NCBI GenBank assembly: GCA_027946365.1
Contig: JAPEUQ010000005.1
Span: 1,054,001 to 1,118,000, forward strand
Source of the DNA: Kalmusia sp. IMI 367209
Taxonomy: Eukaryota > Ascomycota > Dothideomycetes > Pleosporales > Didymosphaeriaceae
Direction of reading: 5' to 3'
Length of the DNA stretch: 64,000 bases
Part shown: positions 55,859 to 64,000 of the stretch, in pieces
Layout: the number at the start of each line of letters is the position of its first letter
How positions within the stretch are numbered: the first letter of the stretch is position 1
Notes under the pieces: model-generated
Databases searched by the model: none
The model's input: only the letters and a program-made list of their open reading frames with translations
What the model was told of the DNA's origin: nothing
Program-made: the position numbers and the translations under genes

Positions 55859-56573
55859 CACTTCCAGTCGTTGTTGACAAAGGTCGCGGATTCGATATGC
55901 CGATCCTTTGTTGTACAAGGCGCAGGGGACAAGATGACCAGAATCAAGGTTTTAGGCTAGATATAAATCGACTTTCTTAAGCTAAGGTACTTGGAAAAGC
56001 GAAATTCCGAGATTCTACGAGCTTGACTGTAATGAAAAAGTGTTGATGTCATTCATTTTTGAAGCGAACGTTGTTTCATCTTGGAGACGAGCACCATTGA
56101 CTCGAAACCCTTTTCTCGTTGAGGCATATGGCTTGACATCGGAGGCGAAACTTGTGTACCATTTTAGTGTAGAAGGCACGACTGGGCTCGCTAACACTTT
56201 GAGGGACTGGTAACAGTACTGTTTGAAGGTCCAGTAGGCGCATTGAATCCGGCAATCACAGGAAGACAATCGAAATGCTGCGATTTCAGAGTTCATACAC
56301 CATCGCGCATACAGCACGAACAAGTGTTGTTGCTACGCGTCTGTAGGCTCCTAAGCTCGCAGGATTGAACAGTATGATAGAATATTGTGGTCGGATGCGG
56401 GTGCCTAGAAGCACACGCACGTGATGTGACGTGACAAGGATGCCCTCGTCCGCGCCTCTGGATTGCAACCTGCCTCTGCAGCACCAACCCAAACCCTCTT
56501 TCACACCCCAACACCGCTTTCACGAAAATCTATACACCTCAGTCAGTCCCTTGAACCAACCGCGACCGCGAGC
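55859..56573. promoter_or_regulatory. Divergent promoter region, amine oxidase and VTI1
   Basis: 715 bases between start codons. The last 120 bases before VTI1 are C-rich. A TGATGTGACGTGAC element at about 56420-56433 contains TGACG, resembling a CREB/ATF-type site, but function is not shown. Confidence 0.4.
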
Positions 56574-57493
56574 ATGTCGAACCTCATCGATGCCGACGCA
56601 GGCACCGAGCGCTTCAACGGCTATGAAGCCGACTTGAAGCTCGTACAAGCCGACCTAAACCAGCAAATAGAAGTCATCAAGGAGTCGACCGGCGAGCCAA
56701 GGAAAGCGGCTATCAGCAAAGCGGAGAGGGCGCTCGAGGAAGCAGAGGAGTTGGTACGTTCTACTATCCACCCCAGAAATGCGACAGGTGGCGGCCGTGC
56801 GACTCTGGTGACAATCATCATGAACCGCATACCAAGGGTCACTTCGATGCACTGCAAATTAGATGTTAACTTCCTTTGTGTAGATTGGCCAGATGCACCT
56901 CGAGAAGTCCAACATTCCCGCAAACCTTAAATCCAAATACAACGCCCGCTTCCGCAACTTTCAGACCGACTTCGACTCGGCAAAGCGCAAGCTTGAGGGC
57001 TACTCCAGCGATCGTAGCAAGCTCTTCGGCGATCGATATACGGACAACCCGGACGTAGATGCCCAGCTCGAGCAGCGCCAGCAGCTCCTCTCCGGCACCG
57101 AAAGGCTACAGCGTTCGTCAGGCAGGCTCACAGCGGCACAGCGCATGGCTTTGGAAACGGAAGAGATTGGTGCGGGTACACTTAGCGATCTCAGTCGGCA
57201 GAGGGAGCAAATCGAGAACACACGAGGCAGATTGTTGGAAAGTGAAGGGTATACAGACCGAAGTATCAAGACGTTAAAGGGAATGGCGAGGAGGTACGTA
57301 TTCCCCACTGTCAACATGAAATGAGCCGCTGGTGTTGATGCGGATTGCCTAGAATGTGGTTCCCCGTTTAGGACGAAAAGTATACTAACGAGGTCACTAC
57401 TCCAGGATGGCGACGAACCGGATTATCACTATTGCGATTATTACCGTGCTTGTTCTTCTTATCATTGCCGTTATTTTCAGCAAGTTCCGATGA
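56574..57493 (+). CDS. VTI1: v-SNARE Vti1
   Basis: Three exons (56574-56753, 56884-57293, 57406-57493) give 225 residues. The N-terminal three-helix region (about 10-100) runs from FNGYEADLKLVQADLNQQIEVI to LKSKYNARFRNFQTDFDSAKRKLEGY. The SNARE helix follows (about 128-190), with RMALETEEIGAGTLSDLSRQREQIENTRGRL around the central Gln and TDRSIKTLKGMARRM after it. The protein ends in a single membrane anchor (RIITIAIITVLVLLIIAVIFSKFR without a lumenal tail). Vti1 is a Qb-SNARE for traffic among Golgi, endosomes and vacuole. Confidence 0.95.
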
Positions 57494-59678
57494 GCGATCA
57501 TACTATGTCAGGAGTTAATCGGCGTTTGGCAGAATCATTGTGCAAGATATGCTTGTAGGGCTTTTGGGCTTGTCCTCATATTTTATATAACAGAGAAGAG
57601 TTGAACCTCTACATTACTTATCTCGATCATGCCCATACTTTTATCGCTGCGGTTAGTTTTCAGAGAAAATAACTCACTGCACAGCTTCATGGGTTCGTCA
57701 GGTGATGAGCTTCTTTACGGTGCCAAGATATATACAGACGACTTGTGCAGCCCTTCTTCCTTACCGGCTGGACGAGACGTGAACATGAAGACTAAAAACG
57801 ATACGTACGACTGCCGACGTGTCTTTCTCGTGGTATAAACTATTTGATTGCCATATCAAATCGATTAGAATCTCCTAACCAGACAATCAAAATGTGTGTC
57901 CATTGTCCTCTGTCCACATTCAGTGTAATATACTCGTACGTCATGTGCACCCACTCTCCGTATGTACCGCATTCCCGTGCATGTACCGCACTCTCCTAGT
58001 AATGAAAGTGAAGGTAAAGGAGCCTGAATGGTTCGGCGACATCTATAGGCTTCTACGTAAGCTATTTTTTATTACAGCTTTTTTCCATTTTACGCAATTT
58101 GAATGCCATCCTAGAGTTGCTTCTAAGCCTTATTGTAGTTATTCATGTGGCCGCTGGCTCTATACTGCCGAAGAGGACTCGGGTAAAGAACAACAATAGT
58201 AGTAACTAGAATCGAAAGCTTTCGTCCAATCTGCCTCTCTGCCCATCTGGCCTGTTGTGAGATAGGTGTCTCCCCCTACTTTTCTCCTTGCCCTACTACT
58301 CCTCCGCTTGTTGCTCGGACCACTAGCTAACCCCCTTCTCTCTCTACCCCTGCAACCACCAGATTACGTCTCGGGCTACCTACTATACTACATTATAAGC
58401 TGAAGTTTTTTTGACTATTTGATTAACCTTCTGCTTTCTTTTAAACTGAAGAGCCTGAGCTCTCGTAACTTACCCTTTAAGCTTTCGTTACTTCCTCTTA
58501 AGCTTTAGTAACTTTATTTTAAACTATGGAATTTTTTTACTTTTATACATGTGTATATACATTTTACAAGGGCAAAATTTTCCATAGCAGTATCGGTGGT
58601 TTAGTTCAACTACCAGCCGTCGCCATGTAACAGAGTTTTTCCTGATTTTGGTTTTTGAAAATGGGAAAGGTGCCTTTTGTTTTAAGGCTGGACTAGAACA
58701 TGTAGAGTTAACGCGCAAATACTATTTTCGGGATCCTGAGCAATGGAGTGACTGCCGAAGGTGTCAAGGCACGCGAGGGAGCCCTTTTGGCTTTCTCGTA
58801 TGGCATTTGTTCATGCACTGAGAAGGGCTTGGCGCAAATGGAGCTTGTAGTTACGATGGCAAGGCTGATCTTCCAATATGACTTCCGTGGTATGCTAGGA
58901 GATACGCAAGGTTAAGGGAATCTTGAGATGGGGCGGGGAAGGAGATAGAAGACGCAATTCTAGGTATGGGATTATATGGTAGCCTATAGGAATGCTCCGA
59001 TGGTGCAATTGCGGAAACGGGCTGCCTAGGGAGTGCGATTAACTTCTTGAGGACTTTAATATATTCTAGCAAATTGATACCAAGCTCGTTTAGGCGTACG
59101 AAAGGGTTGCACTTAACATACATTCTATTGCATCACTGCTAGTTAGGAATACGAATGGAGGTTCGACGGTAGATACTTGCATGTAAAAACATTTCGACTC
59201 GTAAGAGCAAGAGGCAACTGCTCGAGAACCTCGACAGCTTTCGCAAGAAGAATTGAGATTCGGGGAATTGGGGATCGATCGACCTGTGAAGGTGGTAATT
59301 ATAGAGTAGATGTGTTCACACGTATCGCACGAGAACATTGTGTTCTCTCGCGCGTACCTAAAATCTTCCCTTCACCATCATTCAAGAATGTAGCGCCTTT
59401 TCGTAGGTTTTATTTATTCACGTGTTAAAAGCGCATGGCTTTATTTGGGACTATATGATGGTACCTGTAAGAGACACGGCTACGCACGTACCCTTTCTTC
59501 ATGGTTTCAATCGTATGGCTTGGCCTGTCTCACTCTTCGCCCGCGCCGCCGTCTGACGCGCGCCGTACCGGCGGATATCAAGGGTTTCCAATCAAATATA
59601 AACCCTCCTCTCTCCCTCCGCACTCGCCTGCATCCTCAGTACAGGTTGTGGATACCTAACGCAAGATAAGAAGGCACT
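57494..59678. other. 2.2 kb intergenic region
   Basis: Between VTI1 and the P450. AT-rich from about 58040 to 58720. It includes a small tandem repeat listed separately. A TATA-like ATATAAA lies at about 59597, some 80 bases before the P450 start. No intact gene is recognised; the weak frame ending near 58199 has no known pattern. Confidence 0.5.
58463..58526. repeat. Imperfect 21-22 base tandem repeat, three units
   Basis: Three units of the form (T)CGT(A/T)ACTT.CCTTTAAGCTT, starting at 58463, 58485 and 58506, the last diverged. Confidence 0.7.
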
Positions 59679-61617
59679 ATGGCTATCTCGTATTTCTCGA
59701 TCTTCTCAGCGCTGACCGTTCTCTACGGTATCGTCAAGCTCTTGCGCTTCGGACGCCGTGAGAAGCATCTCCCTCCCGGTCCACCAACTTATCCGATTGT
59801 CGGAAATGCTTATCTTGCCGTTGACAAAGATCTTTACAAAAAGTCAGTGTTCTGTTTCTCGCTTTTGTGATATATAATTGACCAGGGGTAGATTCAAAGA
59901 TTGGAGTGAACAATATGGAGATGTGTTTTCCCTCAAGATCGGGAAAGGCACCATGATAGTGCTGAATAGCAAACGGGCAGTTTACGAGCTAATCGATAAA
60001 CGAAGCGCAATATACTCGTCCAGGGCAAACGACGAGCAGTTTCGCACTGCGCTGAAAAACGAGAACATTGCCAACATGGACGCGGATGCCGGTTGGAGAG
60101 CCCAACGTAAAATGACGGCGCGCTTTTTCGCACCTGCCAAACTGGACGGCGAGCTTGCAAAGATTTCGGAGGCAGAGTAAGTGTAGCCCCGATGCGGACT
60201 TCGAACGAGAAAGCACGAGACATGTTCGATTGAAGTAACAAAACGCAACGCTACCGTAGTAACCTTAGGAACAGGATTACCACACTGATACACGATCTAC
60301 TTATCAGCCCTGAAGATTTTAGCAAACACATCAATCGTTCCAATGCTTCATTCTCCGCCATTGCGCTTTATGGGCAACGTGCGACAACTCACGATGACTT
60401 TTGGGCAACAGTAAGCCAATCTCTGGGAGTCAATCGTATGCATTACTGACTAATATAGGCCGTCTACGAAGCTATGGACGTAGTATGATAGGGTATCCAC
60501 GTTCATCTGGACAAGAAACTGACACGGATAACACAGATGAACAAAGCTATAAGCCCTGGCACGTATCTCCCGTCGGAGCAATTCCCCATCTTCAAATTGA
60601 TACCCAAACGATGGAACCCCGCCCATGCCCGTGCAGAGGAGAGCTTTCGTTTCGGCACCGATCTATGGTCTGAAGCTCAAGAACGTGTCGAGGCGCGGCG
60701 CAACCGGGGCGATAAGCGCACATCCCTCATGGACGAGATGCTCGACGATATCACGCAACTTGATGTCTCATTCAAAGGAACAAAGCTTCCCAACTTCGTA
60801 GGAGCTCTAATGCAGGGCGCTGCCGACACTGGTGCTCTAGCCATGCGCACAAACATCATGTTTCTTGCTACTCACCCGTGGATTCAAGATAAGGCCCAGA
60901 AGGAGCTGGATGCACTCTGTGGTGCAGACAGAATGCCTACCTGGACGGACTTTAAAGATCTGCCATACATCAACTGTATCATGAAGGAAGGTCTACGAAT
61001 TCGGCCCGTGTAAGCTATCCCTGCATAAACCCTTTTCCTATGCTGTGTTTGCATTGACAATATTCTTGCAGAGTTCCCACCGGTATACCGCATGCCTGCA
61101 CTCAAGATAATTGGTATGAGGGCATGTTGATTGTGAGTTACACATCGACCCATATTGAGGAAATAACTGCTGATCAGTATTCCAGCCCAAAGACGCCACC
61201 ATAATGATACCGCACTGGGCTCTCCACCACTCTCAATACGACGAGCCCGACACTTACAATCCTGACCGCTACCTGAATTACCCAGGTTTGGCAAGCGAGT
61301 ACGCTGCAAGCCAAGACTACCAGAATCGCGACCACTACTCCTACGGAGCTGGCCGCCGCATCTGCGCGGGTATCCAGCTCGCTGAGCGTACGCAGTTCCG
61401 TATGCTGTCGGCGATCCTGTGGGCTTTCCGTCTTGAGCACGCTATTGATGAGAAAACGGGCGAGGAAATTCCGATCGACACAGAGGCATTCGAGGACAAG
61501 TTGATCACAGGGCCGAAGCCGTTCAAGGTCAGGTTTACGCCGAGAAGCCTGAAGCATGTAGAGGTTATCAAGAGAGAGCTGGAGAATGTGAGTGGGCTGC
61601 TGAAGAAGTGGGAATAA
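59679..61617 (+). CDS. Cytochrome P450 monooxygenase
   Basis: Seven exons (59679-59842, 59886-60176, 60269-60410, 60459-60482, 60537-61009, 61072-61132, 61186-61617) give about 528 residues. An N-terminal membrane anchor ([22 protein letters not shown]) is followed by the proline hinge [14 protein letters not shown]. The I helix holds [14 protein letters not shown], the K helix KEGLRIRPV (ExxR), the meander YNPDRYL, and the heme loop [10 protein letters not shown] with the ligand Cys; Tyr replaces the usual Phe at the start of that loop. The order and spacing are those of microsomal fungal P450s of the CYP2-like or CYP64-like kind. The substrate is unknown and no biosynthetic cluster genes flank it. 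The fourth exon is only 24 bases. Confidence 0.92.
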
Positions 61618-61783
61618 GGGCAGGGTCTACGAGTTTCATTTTGAGGGCAGCTAGGGCATGAAGGATACCCGGTCGATTGTCTGTTGGAGATTTATGCCGC
61701 CTCAAAAGTCAGGCGTATGTTATTGCTAGTTACCTCGGTAGGCATACCTAGGTACGTTTGGCTTGCTGGCGCTTCTGTAACGG

Positions 61784-62147
61784 GCTGAAGGTATCTATGT
61801 TATTGATATTGTTGATGATTATCACCCATCGTCTGTTCGCCTCGTCCTGCAGCTAGTCGCTGACTAGCTGTAGCACGTCCGCCTTCGAGTCGCTCCTCTC
61901 TGACAGCTGAAGCTAGTCTGTGATGTCCCAGTTCGCTTCCTTAAACCAAGCGCGGGTGCTGGCGTGCACTTAGAGGATAAACGCCCATAGGCTTATGTTA
62001 TAAATGCTGTGGGCGTACTATATAGCAAGCTGTGACTTGCTGCTATCGAACGGGCTCGCGCGGATGGGCGGGCTGATCTACTTGCCGGTGTCCGTGCTTA
62101 GCCGCTAGAGGCTCGCTTTGAGGATAACCCTGGTCGCCAAGACGGTG
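61784..62147 (-). pseudogene. Degenerate NB-ARC type receptor fragment
   Basis: Read on the minus strand with stops tolerated, one frame gives SKSQLAI-stop-YAHSI, then LWAFIL-stop-VHASTRAWFKEA, WDITD-stop-LQLSERSDSKADVLQLVSD and -stop-LQDEANRRWVIIINNINNIDTF. This follows fungal NB-ARC proteins closely: K-S-Q-L-A-I-E-Y-A after the P-loop, WVHAS, then DI.D.L.L..R.D.KA.V..LV.DWL.DE.N.RW...LDN.DD. Three of the stops (compl. 61970-61972, 61913-61915, 61853-61855) replace Trp, as TGG to TAG or TAA; one replaces Gln or Glu. Further stops lie nearer 62080 and 62107. Neither the effector nor the repeat end is recognisable. Confidence 0.72.
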
Positions 62148-62303
62148 CGGAGCTATTCTTGGTGCCCGCGTGCTGGGGAGTCGCCGCAGTCCAGCTGCAC
62201 CGAATCCTCGGCTATACAGTCGGCCGCAGAGCCGTCAGCCTGTTTGTGCAACCTTTCGAATTCATCTCCTCCCGCCTACACTTACCGAAACCCGGCTCCA
62301 ATA

Positions 62304-64000
62304 ATGCGTCTCCTAAGGCACGCTGGAGGCGATGAATTTGCTTTCGATGAATATTTCTCCAGTCACGATGAGATCCCTCCTTACGCAATACTTTCCCATA
62401 CTTGGAAAGACGGCGAAGAGGTTACCTTCGATGAGTTCACAAATGGCATAGGAAAGAGCAAGATAGGCTACAAGAAGATTGAGTTCTGTGCGCAGCAAGC
62501 AGAACGCGACGGCTTACGATACTTCTGGGTGGACACTTGCTGTATCGACAAATCGGACCCTATCGAACTTCGGAAATCGCTCAATTCAATGTTTCACTGG
62601 TATCAACATGCTGCCAAGTGCTACGTTTATCTATCAGATGTATCAACACTCAAGCGGAAAGCAAGCGATGAAACTTGGGAGCCAGCTTTTCGAACAAGTA
62701 GATGGTTTACCAGGGGGTGGACCCTTCAAGAGCTTCTTGCTCCAGCCTCAGTCGAATTCTTTTCTCAAGAGTGGATAAAACTCGGTGATAAAGGCTCACT
62801 CAACCTACAAATCCAAAGAATAACAGGTGTTCCTGAGTCAGTACTCCAAGGAACAGCATCTCTATTCCACTTCAGTGTTAACGAGCGCTTATCGTGGAAA
62901 GAGAACCGGCGCACTAAACTTGAAGAAGATGAAGCATACTCGTTACTTGGCATTTTTGGCGTTCATATAGCCCCCATCTATGGCGAAGGCGTAAGAGAAG
63001 CCTTTCGAAGACTCCTTCATGAGGTTGATAAGTTAGAAAAATGTATTCAAAATCTACACCTTACCGACCCCAGCGACGACAAAAAGCGTATTGAGGAAAC
63101 TAAGGGAGGTCTATTCAAGGACTCCTATCACTGGGTTCTCGAGACCCCTGATTTCCAGCAATGGCGTAATGAAAGCCGGTTGCTCTGGGTCAAGGGAGAC
63201 CCAGGCAAGGGGAAGACGATGCTTCTCTGTGGCCTTGTCAACGAGCTAGAGACATCGCTGACTAGGACAGATCTGCTGTCCTACTTCTTCTGCCAATCTA
63301 CAGACTCGCGCCTCAACAACGCTACGGCTGTCCTGCGAGGTTTAATGTACATGCTGGTCATTCAACAACCGTTGATGGTTTTGCATATACAGAGAAAGCA
63401 TGATTACGCAGGCAAGGCTATTTTCGAGGGTTCAAACGCCTGGGTGGCTTTGTCTGAGATGTTCACAAACATGCTAGAAGATCCAAACCTACCCCGCACG
63501 TATTTGCTTATTGACGCGCTTGACGAATGCACCGTGGACCTGCCGAAGCTGTTAGAATTCATTGTTCAGATGTCATCATCTGCGTCTTCTCACGTCAAGT
63601 GGATTGTCTCGAGCCGCAGCTTGCCAAGTATTGAGGAACAGCTCGCAAGGGCCGGAGTGACACTGAACCTCGAATTGAACATGCAGTCTATTTCTACGGC
63701 TGTCAATTCATATATCCAGCAGAAGGTGGTTCAGCTAGCAAACCGGAGGAGATATGACGACAAGACACGGAATGCTGTGCTGAACTACCTATTCTCAAAC
63801 GCACAAGACACTTTCCTGTGGGTAGCGTTAGTGTGCCAAGCCCTTGAAGGAGTCTCGAAACGGAACGTTAAGGCGAAGCTAGAAACGTTTCCACCAGGCC
63901 TTGACGCCCTATACGAACGAATGATGAAGCAAATTCGCAGCTTAGATGACGCTGATCTTTGTAAGCAAATTCTGGCATTGACTGCGACTGTCTACCAGCC
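62304..64000 (+). CDS. HET-NACHT NOD-like receptor, 3' end outside the window
   Basis: An open frame of 565 codons runs from ATG 62304 to the window edge without a stop. It opens MRLLRHAGGDEFAFDEYF, then the HET domain: PPYAILSHTWKDGEEVTFDEF (25 on), YFWVDTCCIDKSDPIELRKSL (73 on), RWFTRGWTLQELLAP (133 on) and EAYSLLGIFGVHIAPIYGEG. After a linker comes a NACHT NTPase: Walker A GDPGKGKTML (298-307), Walker B YLLIDALDEC (about 401-410), and the SSRSLPSIE sensor block. The 3' part, usually WD40, ankyrin or TPR repeats, is not in the window. This is the HET-E/HET-D class of fungal incompatibility and immune-type receptors, in which HET is the death effector. The start follows the usual MRLL of the class. 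Confidence 0.93.
   Translation, partial: MRLLRHAGGDEFAFDEYFSSHDEIPPYAILSHTWKDGEEVTFDEFTNGIGKSKIGYKKIEFCAQQAERDGLRYFWVDTCCIDKSDPIELRKSLNSMFHWYQHAAKCYVYLSDVSTLKRKASDETWEPAFRTSRWFTRGWTLQELLAPASVEFFSQEWIKLGDKGSLNLQIQRITGVPESVLQGTASLFHFSVNERLSWKENRRTKLEEDEAYSLLGIFGVHIAPIYGEGVREAFRRLLHEVDKLEKCIQNLHLTDPSDDKKRIEETKGGLFKDSYHWVLETPDFQQWRNESRLLWVKGDPGKGKTMLLCGLVNELETSLTRTDLLSYFFCQSTDSRLNNATAVLRGLMYMLVIQQPLMVLHIQRKHDYAGKAIFEGSNAWVALSEMFTNMLEDPNLPRTYLLIDALDECTVDLPKLLEFIVQMSSSASSHVKWIVSSRSLPSIEEQLARAGVTLNLELNMQSISTAVNSYIQQKVVQLANRRRYDDKTRNAVLNYLFSNAQDTFLWVALVCQALEGVSKRNVKAKLETFPPGLDALYERMMKQIRSLDDADLCKQILALTATVYQ

Overview
The window looks like nuclear DNA of a filamentous ascomycete, most likely a dothideomycete close to Pleosporales. 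Coding sequences are broken by short GT-AG introns, mostly 45-60 bases. The gene families are typical of such fungi: a rhodopsin-domain membrane protein, HET-domain proteins, a fibroin-3-like membrane protein, a Zn2Cys6 regulator and CHS5 of the exomer. Two dead genes carry stop codons where C:G to T:A changes would be expected, which fits repeat-induced point mutation (RIP) or similar decay. The class-level call is inference from gene content.

Layout. 0-8 kb: an 11-exon MFS transporter of the allantoate permease type, a hotdog thioesterase, a three-BRCT protein and a rhodopsin-domain membrane protein. 8-20 kb: a 685-residue orphan protein, an NmrA-like reductase, arginine methyltransferase RMT2, a secreted GH27 alpha-galactosidase, an F-box-like protein and divergent CHS5. 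20-33 kb: a HET-domain protein, a possible small secreted peptide, a NIPA-type magnesium transporter divergent from V-ATPase subunit E, a decayed aryl-alcohol dehydrogenase, an EutQ-like cupin, a GFA/CENP-V protein and a fibroin-3-like membrane protein.

33-45 kb is nearly empty. A single Zn2Cys6 regulator (38.5-39.9 kb) lies between a 5.3 kb AT-richer desert and a 5.3 kb GC-rich tract full of microsatellites. From 45 kb gene density returns: a DUF2461 gene with nine exons and two very long introns, divergent TYW3, a methyltransferase with a His-rich insert, an unknown basic protein, eIF1A, an FAD amine oxidase and the SNARE VTI1.

The last 4.5 kb is accessory in character: a seven-exon cytochrome P450, a degenerate NB-ARC-type receptor fragment on the minus strand, and directly after it the start of an intact HET-NACHT receptor that runs off the window end.

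Most genes are unrelated housekeeping neighbours and no biosynthetic cluster is visible. The recurring layout is divergent pairs on short shared promoters (F-box/CHS5, NIPA/VMA4, DUF2461/TYW3, unknown/eIF1A, amine oxidase/VTI1). The most interesting parts are the receptor pair at the right end, the DUF2461 gene structure, the triplicated BRCT protein and the isolated regulator in its long non-coding surroundings.
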